In this document: one piece after another, positions 34,344 to 45,836 of the stretch
Numbering within the stretch: the stretch's first letter is position 1
Layout of the letters: the number at the start of each line of letters is the position of its first letter
From: Avena insularis
Taxonomy: Eukaryota > Streptophyta > Magnoliopsida > Poales > Poaceae
DNA: 64,000 nucleotides
NCBI GenBank assembly: GCA_023614405.1
Contig: JAJUPC010000039.1
Span: forward strand, 124,001 to 188,000
Direction of reading: 5' to 3'
Translations under genes and position numbers: made by a program
The notes under the pieces: model-generated
Database searches by the model: none
Seen by the model: the letters and a program-made list of their open reading frames with translations, nothing else
Told to the model about the DNA's origin: nothing

Positions 34344-35166
34344 CTAGAAAGGCTTTGAACTATCTGGAGGAATCAAGACTGGTGTGGAAGTGAGCTTCTC
34401 CTTGAGTGTTTCAAAGCTTGCTTGACATGCAGGAGACCAAAGGTATTTCTTGCCTTTCTTGAGGAGATCGGTAAGAGGCTTCGCAATCTTCGAGAATTTC
34501 TGAACGAAGCGACGGCAGTAACTAGCCAAACCAAGGAAACTCCGGACTTCTTTGACATTTTTGAGTGGAAGCCAGTCAACAATTGTCTTAATAGTTTCTG
34601 GGCTGACGGCAATGCCCTTGGCAGAGATGATGTGACCAAGGTAGGTGACTTCAGGCAGCCAGAACTCACACTTGGAGAACTTTGCATACAGGCGGTTCTC
34701 ACGAAGCTTGTTTAGGACACCCAAAAATAAACTAGGATGTCATCCAGATAGACCACGACGAACTTATCAAGATACTCCATGAAAACCGAGTTCATAAGCC
34801 TCGAGAAGGTGGCCGGTGCGTTGGTGAGACCGAAAGACATGACCGTGTACTCATACAGGCCATAGCGGGTGGTGAAAGCTGTTTTAGGAACATCTTCCTT
34901 GTGGATCTTGATTTGATGATATCCACTTCTCAAATCAAGCTTGAGAATACCACAGCTCCAGCTAGCTGATCGAAGAGATCATTAATCCGCGGAAGGGGAT
35001 ATTTATTCTTGATGGTTTTAGCATTGAGAGCCCGATAGTCAACACAAAGTCTATCAGTCTTGTCTCGCTTCTTCACAAAGATGGTTGGGCTACCCCAAGA
35101 AGAAGTACTGTGCTGAATGAAACCCAACTTCTCTTGTTCATCAAGCTGACGTTTGAGTTCAGCCAA
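34344..35166 (-). pseudogene. pol: Chromovirus reverse transcriptase (broken)
   Basis: Three overlapping frames carry the domain. 35166-34930 has [20 protein letters not shown] and [20 protein letters not shown]. 34933-34712 has [34 protein letters not shown] and the catalytic VYLDDILVY (34739-34750). 34724-34344 has [20 protein letters not shown] and the link to RNase H. Two frameshifts (near 34930 and 34724) and one TAG stop at 34344 break the reading. The catalytic Asp pair is intact. Confidence 0.93.
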
Positions 35167-35181
35167 CTCAGAGGACCCATT

Positions 35182-35619
35182 TTATAAGGCAGCTTGGAGA
35201 TAGGAGCGGTACAGTTCAAGCTCAATCACAAACTCGACCTCTCGGTCAGGAGGCATACCTGGCAACTCTTCAGGAAAAACATCCGGGAACTCACAAAACA
35301 CCGGAACACCCTGAATAGCTTCCATAGCATCATAATTTAGAGCCGCCAAAGAGAAAAGCTGAATTGCAGGAGTCGGACTTGGAGAATAGACTATATGGCC
35401 TTCAGGAATTTTCAGAGAAACCGAGCGTTCAGCACAATCAATCACAGCATTTGGTGTTAACCAATCCATGCCCATGATAACATCAATGTCAATTACCTGA
35501 ATAATTAAGGAAGCCGAACGAAGAACCACCAATCTCAATTTGATTGCCATGGCTGATTTTAGAAGATGCCATTGTTGCTCCGGAGAAAGGACCATTAACT
35601 GCTTAGGGAGAGGATCCAT
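35182..35619 (-). pseudogene. pol: Chromovirus protease region
   Basis: The ORF carries IIQVIDIDVIMGMDWLTPN, the conserved flap and C-terminal part of the gypsy retropepsin family (the ILGMDWL motif), followed by the linker to reverse transcriptase with FCEFPDVFPEELPGMPPDR. The active-site DSGA segment expected upstream is not clear: the zone at 35620-35700 is out of frame with both gag and this ORF. The protease would have matured Gag-Pol. Confidence 0.82.
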
Positions 35620-35645
35620 AGATAACCCATTCTCATCAGCAAAAC

Positions 35646-36830
35646 TTATACAGACAAAAGAATGCGATGCACCGAATCAAAAAACTCGTGCAAGAACTGA
35701 GTTAACGGAAGCATACCCATCACAACTCCGGTGCATGCTTGGCACGAAAGCAACCAGAGACCAGACTTGGTGTTGATGTTGAGAGCCCGAGGTGGAGGTG
35801 CACGAACCATAGAAGAACTTGCCGCAGGTCTTGGAGGTGGTGGTGGAAGAGCTTTGTTGTTCATTGGACAATTCCAGTGTTGATGCCCAGTGTTTCCACA
35901 GGTGTAATAGGCACCAGGTGGACGTGGAGCAGCGTAGCCAAGGACTCCGCCAGGCGCTCCAGGGTAGTTGTGGTTGTAGCCCCTAGGAGCCACGGTGAAG
36001 GAGTTTGGTGGCCTTGCCGTGTAGCTTGACGGTCTTGGTGGAGCTAGGAGCGACGGTGGAGTGCTAGGAACCCACACACGGCGCTTAGAAGGAGCTGTCA
36101 TAGCTAAAGAGCTTGCTGCGTCGCGGTTGTGTTTCTTGGACTCCTCAAACACTTGCCTACTTGGTTCTTCCTGCAGAGCTGTATGTTGGAGTTCTAGAAA
36201 GGACCCCGGCCTTGCATGAGTGATTACATATTTGATTGATGCATTGAGCCCTTGCCTGAACCTCTTTTGCTTCTTCTTGTCATCAGAGATCGCATCGCCA
36301 CCATACCGAGAAAGGTTCATGAAGTTTCTGATATAGGTATTGACATTGTCATTGCCCTGCTTGAGGTTGAGAAACACTTCCTTCATCCTTTCCATGACAA
36401 TTTCTGACAGATATTGCTCCTTGAAAGCTCCAGTGAACTGCTCCCAAGTAGGCTGAAAACCAGAGTGGTTTGCCTTCAGGTAAATTTCCAACCATAGAGC
36501 TGCATCTCCCTTCAGAAGGTGCGTGGCACATTTTACCCAATCTTGCTCTGGAACATCCGCAGTCATCAGCAACCTTGACATCTCCCGCAACCAATCATCA
36601 GCATCAAGTGGCTGATCAGACACCTCAAATTGGCGTGGGTTGAACTTCAGAAAACTCTTGATGTCTCCTCGTTTGGGAGGTGGAGGTAGCAGAACAAACT
36701 CATTCCTCCTGACACTTTCTTCAAATCGCTGCTGGTTCTGCTGCATTGCTCCCAAGGCATTAGCAATACTTGCCAACGCAGCCCCCAGTTTAGGTGGTAT
36801 GTCCTCCTCAAAACGGCGTGGTGGTGCCAT
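35646..36830 (-). pseudogene. gag: Chromovirus gag
   Basis: This 394-codon ORF begins MAPPRRFEEDIPPKLG. It contains the Retrotrans_gag core (DDWLREMSRLL, WLEIYLKANHSGFQPTWEQF, FLNLKQGNDNVNTYIRNFMN) and a C-terminal Pro-rich stretch around a zinc knuckle. The knuckle reads YTCGNTGHQHWNC, so the first Cys of CCHC is Tyr. After the knuckle the reading drifts into a shifted frame (KSGLWLLSCQACTG), so the tail is aberrant and the join to the protease is lost. Gag forms the particle. The start is the first ATG after the leader. Confidence 0.9.
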
Positions 36831-37685
36831 CCTGTGATTGATATAAAACTCAAGTCAGTACCATAATGGAGAATAATAATAATCCAAAATAGTACCAAAA
36901 TGGAATTAACCAAGATTTAAAGGATACAATTTACTAAGATGATATTAAAATATCAACAAAGTTCAAAGCACCTAGAAGATATTAGGCATATCGCACACGA
37001 CTGAACAAGGAGTGTGGTAGACAAGCTAACAAAGAAAAAAAATCCGCAAATTTCGGCATTAAAATACCACTATATCATAAAACCATAACGAATCAAGATT
37101 AGTAACTCTACCAATTCAATATACAAGAGCGAATGATAAAAGTAGTGGTATGGTCACGACTCCATCCCGCACTTAAATCATTACTCCGCACATGAATCAG
37201 TAAAATACATATCCCAACACCTTCTTCTTAAGATGAACCTAAAGATTAGTAACTACGGAAACGAACACCCCAAACAAGATAACGTCGGATAACAAAGAGT
37301 AAGACAGATCGCACCGGTATACAACGAATCGGATAGATCGCGTCGGTTTACAAAGGCCTGTCGGTATGGAATGTACCAACAGTTGATAACCAAAAGGCAA
37401 ATAGTGATAACATTTGGATGCAACAGATAGACAAGGAATTCACACACAAACACACACACACACAACCTATGGTACTACGGAACCCCGAACACGCGAATCC
37501 TAGTTTGAATTTTAGAAGAGGATTGAAAGCGTTACACTTCCTTAGGAAAAGGGTGGGTGGGTGGGTAAGAAGAAAAATAGAAGCAGTCCTACTCTCATGT
37601 TTTTGTTTTTGACTAGTATAAATAGCTACCAAAATATTTGCTAGATTGACAACGACCATTTGGCTGAGACCCTGAAGGGCGGGAT
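36831..37685 (-). other. Chromovirus leader between primer binding site and gag
   Basis: This AT-rich 850 bp is the untranslated leader. It includes a (CA)n stretch at 37440-37465. No convincing ORF is present. Confidence 0.7.
37440..37465. repeat. (CA)n microsatellite
   Basis: The sequence is ACACACAAACACACACACAC-like, interrupted once by AA. Confidence 0.9.
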
Positions 37686-37698
37686 GGCTCTGATACCA
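37686..37698 (-). other. Primer binding site, initiator tRNA-Met
   Basis: TGGTATCAGAGCC on the minus strand, two bases inside the LTR end GGTAGTTACA, is the standard complement of the plant initiator tRNA-Met 3' end. Confidence 0.95.
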
Positions 37699-37700
37699 AT

Positions 37701-40700
37701 TGTAACTACCTCGGACCCTACGCTCTACGTTCAAGCCTGGATGAAGCGGAAGTGGTTAAAATAGTACAGCGGGGGCCCAAAGGACCGCCCACGTGTAGAC
37801 CCGTCGGCCGTCCTAACCACTTCCAAGACATCGGGACAAGAGCGAGCGGCGTAGGCAACAGCAATGAAGAGATCAAATACATACACAAGTGAGTATGTAT
37901 GCAAGCTACCATACAACAGTTTTCAGAGCCATTCCATCTAAAAGAAATAGAAATATTGCAACGCCATACGGCAAGATCCAAATATCCTAGATAGAGATAA
38001 TAGTTTAGGATAGCTCCTCATACATCAAACATCATAGTATCAGGCGGAAGCGGAAAACAAGATCCGAGTACGGGTAAGAAGCAAACCAGCATAAGATGCC
38101 ACATAAATAAACGCATCCCGCCCACAGATCTCACGGATCCCCATCCCCGGACTCTCTACACCGAGTGATCGTTGCCAACATCATCCGTCTCCTCCACCCA
38201 GTATCCATCTTGCGAATACACATGTTCATCTGAATCAAACAATTTATCGTGTGAGACCCTAGGGGTACTCAGCAAGTCTTTATGCCTCTAAAGGGGACAT
38301 ATACCTGGGGTGACGCAATTGCAGCAAAAGATAATAACTAACAAGTCTATAGATACTCGCTAACCATCCGCCTAACCAATGATAGGCGGATGTCCGTTAA
38401 TTAGTAACAACAGTTATAACAGTATAATTAACAGATCCATCCTCCTTCTCGCTTACCAACGAGAAAGCGGACAAACAACCCATCCGTTGGCAGTTTTATT
38501 AACCATTCCATGAGTATGGCACTATTTACTAGTCAGTTACTTGGCCAAATTAAAAGCGGTACTTTAGTTATACTTGTCTATGATCGAGAAACTGTGCTCC
38601 AAGTCATCCATAACCGCGGACAGGGCTTTCAGAAAGATTTACCCCGCAGGGGTGCACAAATAGCAACACACACTCGATCAACCTCAAAAAAACCAAATCA
38701 AAACCCAACGAGGCATTCACGACAAAGCGATCACAGGATTCAGAAATATTTCAGGGGGGCACCCATTAAGCTACCCGCAACGAAGTTGGCCGGCTCCGAG
38801 ACGGACCCAAAGTTTGGCCAATGGCTGTAAACGACTGGGAACCCGAAAGTGTGACTGGGCTTATCGATACCGCGAAAACACACCGCAATCCTCAACAGTA
38901 CAGGTGCTCCTCGCACAATCTTAAATAAAACAGTAAAACATGGCATAAGTACAGGATAGTAATAAAGCCCCAAACTACTTTGTGGCCCCTAGAAATAGAA
39001 ATGAATCAAGCTCTGGCTCCGGGGGGTTCATAAGGCCTCCCGGATGTGGATAGTGCGAATAGTCAAGGAACAGGAATCAAGTACTCGGGGTCCTACGGGA
39101 CACAAGTGAGCATGAAAAACCAAATAGCAGATATTGCCCACCGGTGCCTCTTTCATTAGTTATCCCATTACTACTCGGGTTAAGTTGTTTAGGTACCTCG
39201 TTATCCGTCAGACACTCACATACCCTACACATGCTGTTCTATGACTCACATGGCTCAAACAACTCATGTAGTAATGGCTCATGGGATGGAGGAACAAGCT
39301 TCGGTGGGGTTTAAAAGTAAAGGCTATGCAGTACTTGGGATTTAATTTAATGCAATCGTGACTCAATGATGCAAGAATAAGATAGAGGCAATAGGTACTA
39401 TATGTATGCAAGCATGTGGTAGTGCTTGCCTGGCAGCTCAGTTGAAGCGAGAGACGGATCTGGGTAGTACTCCTGGGATTCCTGATATTTCCCCTGCTCG
39501 GCGTCTATTCGAAGAAGAAGCAAACAAACAAGGGCCAACATAAATAAAGTGCACAAGCATATGAATTAAAATGCGACAAGCAAACAAGCATGCCATGATG
39601 ATTGATGCACAATTTTCATGGCAATAATGTAGCATGGCATGGATAAGGTGTGGGGTACAAGACTAAAGCATTTTATTGAGTTTTAGTCATGTTTTACTCC
39701 CAAATAAATTGCTGTATACTTTATATTTATATGATGCATGCTGCAATTCAGAACATGGAATGCATAGTTACAATGGGCTCGTCACGCTGATCGATTTAGA
39801 CATATTATTTGTCGAATTTGGAGTTGTAGAATTAAAGTTATTAATTAATTAAGAAAAGGCATTTTTATTGCATTTAAACAATTTCGAAAATTTAAAGTGC
39901 CCAAATAATATTTTGAATGGCATATTTGAAATCCTCGCATTTTTTGATTCAAAAACATATATTATTTGTATTATTTGGAATCATAATTCAAAAGTTATTA
40001 AAAATAGATTTAAATTTGAATTTAAACATTTTCAGAAAATATTTATAAAAACAGATAAGCCAGAAAAACTTTCATACCCAGGCTTTTTGCACCACGCTAG
40101 CTAGCCAAAGGCGTCGGCAGTGGGGCCGGGCTCATGAGCCCACGTGCCAGCGGGGGCACCGGGCACAGCCACGTGGCCCAGCTGGGGATCGCGGGTTGAG
40201 AACCTGGAACCCAGGGTCCTTTTATGTAAAAAGGTTGAAGGGGCTGACTGGTGGGCCCGGTGTACCGCGGGTTGAGGGAGAAAATAAAAAGGGGGTTTCC
40301 TGCAAGATGACCACATACCCATTGTTTCTCTTCCTGAATTAATCAGCAGATCCGTGATCGTGAGCGGCGCTGACACGGCGGGGCTCGAACTCACGATCGC
40401 GCGCTCACGTAGAGGGGCGGAAGCCACTGCGGTGGGGTGGGGGGTTGCTAACAGGAGGGCGGTAGGCGGCTAGTTAGGCTGCTGTGAGGCGCGGCGACGA
40501 GCAGACGCTCGTGCACGCCGGCGCACAGAGCGTGCTCGACATGTGGTTAGGCGATCACAGGCGACCAAGGGGAAAAGGAAGGTGTCAGGGAGGGTGCGTG
40601 GCTCACCGCGAGGTTGCCGGTGCAGTCAGATCGGGCCGGGGAGCAGCAGGTCGACGGCGATGTAGAGGCCGGCAGATCTAGGGTTTTATCGTCGGCCTCG

Positions 40701-42319
40701 TCGGCGTTCCACGTGGCTGGGCCTTCTCCTCCTCGTCTGCAGGCACAGGGGGTTGCAGAGGGTCGCCTTGGTCTTCCCCGACACCAACACACCACGCCTT
40801 CCTCCTCGATCTGCTGGTGGATGCCGAAGCCGACGGTGGTGGCCGGAGTTGGAAGAGGTGGTGGCAGGGGAGGGAGAAAAAACAGAGGGCGAGGCCCTGG
40901 AGATCTAGGGCTGCAACCAGGTGAGAGAGAGGAAAGATAAGGCAGAGAGGGAGAGGTAGATGGCGTGGGGGCTCGGGGTGGGAAAAGGTGGTCGGGTGGC
41001 CACCTTTTCCTTCCTCTCCACGCTCACGTGCTCGACTGGCTCGGGCAGGGGAGTGCAGGGGCTGCAGGTGGGGTCAGGGCGAGGCCAAGGAGGGCTGGCT
41101 CGGGTGTGGGGTCGGCCTGGCAGGGAGAGAGAGAGAGGGTGTGGCATGGAGCTAGGGTTGGAGGGGCTCGGGTTAGGGTTGGTGTAAGGGTGTATAGGGG
41201 TAGATGGGGTAGCCTTGGCTAGGGTTATACCTCGGCATGGTGATGGGTGGGGTGTAGCCGAAGCTAGGAGGGTTAGGGTTAGCTTGGCATGGGGTGGATT
41301 AGGGCTAGGGTTTTAGAGAGAGGGATGGGGTAAGGCATGGGTGGTGATGGAGGTAGGGTTAGGGAGGGGGTCATGAGGGTTTAGGGTTAGAGTTTGATCG
41401 TGGCCAAAACAAGAACAAGCAAAGGGGGTGATGATGGGTAGAGTTTTGAGCATGGTCAAGACAAGATCAAGCATGAGGAGGATTGTGTTAGAGAGAAAAG
41501 GGGAGCTTAACAAAAGAGAAGAAAACCACTCAAAAACCAAAGAAAACCAAAGGAGAAAAAGATGGTGAGGTTTGTTGCATGGCCCATGCATGGGCATTAA
41601 ATGCCATGTCTAATCTTGTGAAAACAAAATAATAATCATGGCATTTATACACATGCATTCCAAAAGATGGAGCTAAGGCCAAGCTAAAAGAATTGGAAAA
41701 GGATGTTCCATGTGGAGTAGATGGAGATGGTCATATTTGAATATAATTAGGACTTGCTAGTGTGTATATTCCACTAGGTGCATTATATCCTCAACAATAT
41801 TCCAACATGAGCAATTATTCCAAAACCATCCATATGGAAGCTAGAAAAAGGGGTACCACTCACAAGGCATGCAAAGGTGGCTCCACATATCAATAATGTG
41901 AAAACACCATGATGCTAGTGTGAGGGCATGTGGAAAATAGAAGTGGATCCATCCCAACCCACATGAGCTAGATTTAAATGCCAAAGGAAAAGTGTAAAAG
42001 CTCATGGATAATTAGGATGGTGGAATTATAAGGTGGTGACAAGGAAAAGGTGGTGGAGTTGAATAAAAGATATGCCCCCAACTCAATTTGGGCATCAAGC
42101 AGTTATCAACAACAAATACAATATATCAAGAGCCAAATACAATTACTAATGCATATGAGAGAAGAATCAAATGAAAAGGGTTTTATATGATGCCCAAATG
42201 CAGGGTGGCATGATGACATGAGCATGATATAATTATGATGCAACAATTATATGTAGGAAGTAGCAATTATATTACTAGACCATGTAGCATTACATATGTT
42301 AGACAGATGGGATGCTACA
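37701..42319 (-). repeat. 5' LTR (4.6 kb) of the chromovirus
   Basis: The 4619-bp partner of 27781-32404, ending GATGCTACA followed by the target duplication. Differences between the two are concentrated in the GC-rich zones near 37765-37860 and 40080-40700. Confidence 0.95.
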
Positions 42320-42324
42320 ACAAC
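42320..42324. repeat. Target site duplication ACAAC, right
   Basis: Exact match to 27776-27780. Confidence 0.95.
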
Positions 42325-43010
42325 TCACTCAAACTAGCCCACGAGGAAATAAATTTATGATGTATCATGGAATTAAAATCAAGCCTCTCTATGGGAAACT
42401 GTAGGTCTAGATGATGAGGCATTAAACCATGCAATGCTAGTAAACAAGAAGCAATGAGGCCTCCACAAATTCCACCTTTCTCACGGTTAGCGGCAAGAGA
42501 AGCTATCAAAGAACCCAAGTTGTAAGACCTATCTCGTCAAAGAGCATCAGAGATAAATGCTAGATCAAATGAAGATAACTTATTGGCAGTTTTCCTAGCA
42601 AGAACACACTTGGCAAATTTCTGCATATAAATCCATGAGTGGTTCAGGTCTCTCTTTAATATTCCACATGATCCCCATTGAGGTACCTTAATAGTTGCAC
42701 AAAAATCGTCAAGAGAAAGGTTGACAGCCATATTGTAAATTTTGTAATGGACCATGGGGTTAGGCAAAGAGTGACTAGATTGGAAATCCTGCACCACAGA
42801 CATGGTTAGCTTCACAAATTGACAAGGTTCATCTTCCAAAAAGTGCTCTAACCCTACATTAGAAACCAAAGTGTGGAAATCTTGTAGAATTCCTGCAGCT
42901 CTCATGAACTCAGAGCATGGATAAATGGAGGTAAAAACTTCCTCCTCCCGGTGGACCTTCATGACCTCAGGTACCCAAAGCTCATGTTGGTTTAGGTGAT
43001 GTTCACTCAT
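42325..43010 (-). pseudogene. Second ORF of the gypsy element, 5' part
   Basis: The ORF starts MSEHHLNQHELWVPEVMKVH at 43010 and reads HFLEDEPCQFVKLTMSVVQD, MAVNLSLDDFCATIKVPQWG and KLSSFDLAFISDAL. A stop (TGA, about 42537) interrupts it; the codon could be a C-to-T change of CGA. It then continues in the same sense as NREKGGICGGLIASCLLA and HHLDLQFPIERLDF up to the chromovirus insertion point. The remainder is at 27775-27446. The wording recalls poorly characterised plant transposon-associated proteins (possibly the Athila ORF-1 or 'putative plant transposon protein' type), but I cannot confirm that. It is not gag or pol. It lies downstream of gag, after a leader-like stretch and a probable intron. 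Confidence 0.72.
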
Positions 43011-43018
43011 ATTCTATT

Positions 43019-43238
43019 CTGAAATTTAAATACCTATTAAACAAGTGATTGCAAAGTAAATATAAAGAAGGATTCTACTCATAGGGACTTGCAAGAGGCC
43101 TAAACATGCATCAAAACTATATCTCTAAGCATCAAACAAGCTTACAATCTCTCATAACCAGTCACCTACAGCAGCAAAATACTCAACGTATAATCCACTA
43201 AACACAAATCTACTTGGACAAGAGGTGGAGTCACATAC
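43019..43238 (-). other. Probable 220-nt intron in the leader of the second ORF
   Basis: On the minus strand a donor CTG|GTATGT (intron from 43238) and an acceptor AAATTTCAG| (ending 43019) bracket AT-rich DNA. The ATG of the second ORF lies 8 bases after the acceptor. The upstream side is GC- and CT-rich, like a transcript leader. This suggests a separate spliced transcript for the second ORF. Inference from splice-site form only. Confidence 0.45.
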
Positions 43239-43673
43239 CAGGGAACAAATGCTCCAAATTCAGCAAGAAAGATGGGCTGAGCAAGGAGATCGAAAAAATC
43301 GAGAGCAAGCACAGCAAGAACGCGATTTTGAGCTATGAACTGGAGCTTACTCGGGAGAGAGAAGAAAGTGGCGGTGAGAGAGTTAGTGGGGCGGGGTGGC
43401 CCACACCAGGCATGGCGCCACCCAAGGCTGGCCACGCCACCATGTGGTGTGCCTGCCTAGTGGGCCCCCAGTACCTCCAGTACTCCTCGCCTTTTTCACG
43501 TAAAAATTTAATATGAATTTTCTGGAATTTTTGAGACACTTTATTTTTGGGCATTTTCAGAAATAGAAGAATGATTTTCCGACGAGATTTTTTTTGGAAA
43601 CATGATGCAAAGAAAAAACAAGGCTACAACTACAGAAGTTCTAGCATGCAAGCAACTAACAACACAAAGAAAA
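43239..43673 (-). other. GC-rich leader-like stretch between gag and second ORF
   Basis: It holds CT-rich and GC-rich DNA reading on the minus strand as CTCTCTCACCGCCACTTTCT and similar, preceded by AT-rich DNA. The ORFs through it (for example 43435-43166) are probably chance. It could hold an internal promoter for the second ORF. Confidence 0.4.
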
Positions 43674-45747
43674 CTAAACGAAAACAAAAACTAAAATGCA
43701 AAAGATAGAAATAAACGGAGGCAATTTAATAGCATTAGTCAAAGGAATTTGCAAGAATAAAGGCTTCATCCACTCACAAAACTTATTGTAGTGTTCATCT
43801 TCCTTTGACTTGTGTTTCTTATCAGGGAAAGGCATAGGTTTTTGGACACAAGGTTCTCTTTCACTACCATGTTTCTTAGCAATAAAATCTTCTTTGGTGT
43901 ATTTAGTATTCTTAGTGTGGTTTTCAGGTTCTTCTTCAATTTTTTCTTCATTAGGAACTTCATTTTCTTCATTACCACTTTTAGTTTCAGTATCATAGAT
44001 AGATATACTATTAGGATCTATAGCAGGTTCAGAGGGTCCTACAACAATTTTATGTTTCTTTTTCCTTTTCTTACGAGTAGAACCACTATTTTCAGCTTGT
44101 TGAAAATCCTGCTCAATTCTTTTGGGATGCCCCTCAGGATATAGAGGATCCTGGGTAGCAGCACCACTTCTAGTTCTAATTTCATAAGCATGTTTTTCTT
44201 TAGCAGCATTAACTAGCAAGTCGTTTTGCACTTTAACGAGTTGATCTATTTGAGTTTGAACCATTTGAAAGTGTTTAACAATCATTTTAACATCATTAGA
44301 GGTTCTTTCCACAATATCTTTCAACTCAACAATAGCTCTAGTGTTTTCCATTAGATGATTTTGCACCCTTTTATTAAAGTTATCTTGCTTAACAATGAAG
44401 ATATCAAATTCTTCTAAGCATTGATCAGGAGGTTTAGAGTAAGGGATATCACCTTCATCAAAGTGTTGGAGAGAGTGTACCTCAATAGTGGGTGAGTAGG
44501 GAATAGGCTTACATAATTCTTCTATAGGAGGTAAATTCTTGACATCTGCAGCTCTAATTCCCTTCTCCTTAAGACATTTCTTAGCTTCCTTCATCACTTC
44601 ATCATTTAATTCAATAACTCCCCTCTTCTTTGATGTTGGAATAGGCATGGGAATAGATGGTTCAGGTACAATTACTTCAGGTGTAACTTGTTTAGGAGGA
44701 GTCTAATCTTCATAATTCTTGCTTATTTTAGCCATTAATTCCTCAGCTTCCTGAGAAGTCCTATTCCTGAAAACACAATCAGCACAAATATCTAGGTATG
44801 TCCTAGATTCCTCGGTTAGTCCATTATAAAATATATCAAGAAGCTCATTCTTAGGTAATGGACTTCCAGCCTGTGCATGAATCAAAGCACAAAACCTTGC
44901 CCAAGATTCAGGCAATACCTCTTTTTCTCCCTGTTTAAAATCAAAAAGTTCCTGCAAAATAGCATGTATAGCACTGGGAGGAAAATATTTCTACAAGAAA
45001 GTATTTAATCAAGCACTTAGGGCTATCAATAGATCCAGGAGGTAAATTACTAAACCAAGTTTTAGCTTCTCCTTTCAGTGAAAAGGGAAAAATCTTAGCA
45101 ACAAAGTAAGTACGCATCTTAATATCATTAGAAAACAAGCCTCTCATGGTAGAAAGTTCATTCATATGTGCTACCGCACTTTCATTCTTAGTCCCACAAA
45201 AAGGTTCTCTCTCGACAATAGCTATGTAAGATAGATCAAGAGAGAAATCATAATCTTCATCTATAATGTTTATGGGAGAAGCTGCAAACTTAGCAATAGG
45301 AGACAATTTGGGTCTAATAGTACGCCTCTCAAGGAGACTCTTAGCAGCGCTCCTGTCATGGGTGTTCTTACATTCTTTAATAAATTCATCAGTCATCTCA
45401 ACATAACCATCTTCAGTATCATAACTCTCACTCGACTCAGGTGAGCTAATAGGTGTGGTAGTGTCTTCATTAGGAGTTTCGGTATTTCCAGCTATAGTTT
45501 TAGCAATCGTAGCATCTAGGGAAGGACCTAATGAACCACTCTTATCAAGCACAGTAGAAGCAGCATCATAAGCATCAGAAGTTTCAGATTCAGTAGTAGT
45601 AGCAGTGTGTGTAGCATGTGTATGTGGTGGTGTAAGGAACTTACTTAGAATAGATGGTGAATCAAGAGCAACAGAGGTGTTCAGAACCGTACCTCTTCTT
45701 GTAGTGGATGGTAAAATAGGAAACTTGCCATCACGAGACTTACCCAT
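43674..45747 (-). pseudogene. gag: Gag of the gag/ORF2 gypsy element
   Basis: The start is MGKSRDGKFPILPSTTRRG at 45747, about 60 bases after the primer binding site. The first frame (to 44941) has a Ser/Thr-rich N-terminus, an acidic stretch, then the gag core (MRTYFVAKIFPFSLKGEAKT WFSNLPPGSID). A frameshift near 44950 leads to 44957-44703 (ESWARFCALIHAQAGSPLP, LDIFYNGLTEESRTYLD). After a stop near 44702 the third frame (44648-43674) is a charged, Lys/Glu-rich tail with MIVKHFQMVQTQIDQLVKVQ, likely coiled coil. No protease or zinc knuckle is recognised. Total length is about 690 codons. Confidence 0.82.
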
Positions 45748-45807
45748 GATGGATGGATAGCAGCGAACAATAGAGAATCCAAGTGAACTTGATAAATAAA
45801 GCTATGC

Positions 45808-45825
45808 TCCCCGGCAACGGCGCCA
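45808..45825 (-). other. Primer binding site, tRNA-Asp
   Basis: TGGCGCCGTTGCCGGGGA on the minus strand is an 18-base perfect complement of the tRNA-Asp 3' end, 11 bases inside the LTR. Confidence 0.93.
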
Positions 45826-45836
45826 GAAAATAGTCT

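Larger units (their letters stand above)
27781..42319 (-). mobile_element. Del/Tekay-type chromovirus with 4.6-kb LTRs
   Basis: Two long terminal repeats (27781-32404 and 37701-42319) flank a 5.3-kb core and are bordered by the exact duplication ACAAC. On the minus strand the core runs primer binding site for initiator tRNA-Met (37698-37686), gag, protease, reverse transcriptase, RNase H, integrase with a chromodomain-like tail, and a polypurine tract. Integrase after reverse transcriptase is the gypsy order. LTR similarity is high over long stretches and the pol frame is only lightly damaged, so this is probably one of the youngest insertions in the window. It splits the second ORF of the host gypsy element. 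Confidence 0.94.

Noticed and set aside
37440..37465. CA-rich stretch as a regulatory element
   Set aside because: An ordinary microsatellite in the leader, with no sign of conservation.
45808..45825. Possible tRNA gene fragment
   Set aside because: Only the 18-base complement of the tRNA-Asp 3' end is present, at the position of a retrotransposon primer binding site.
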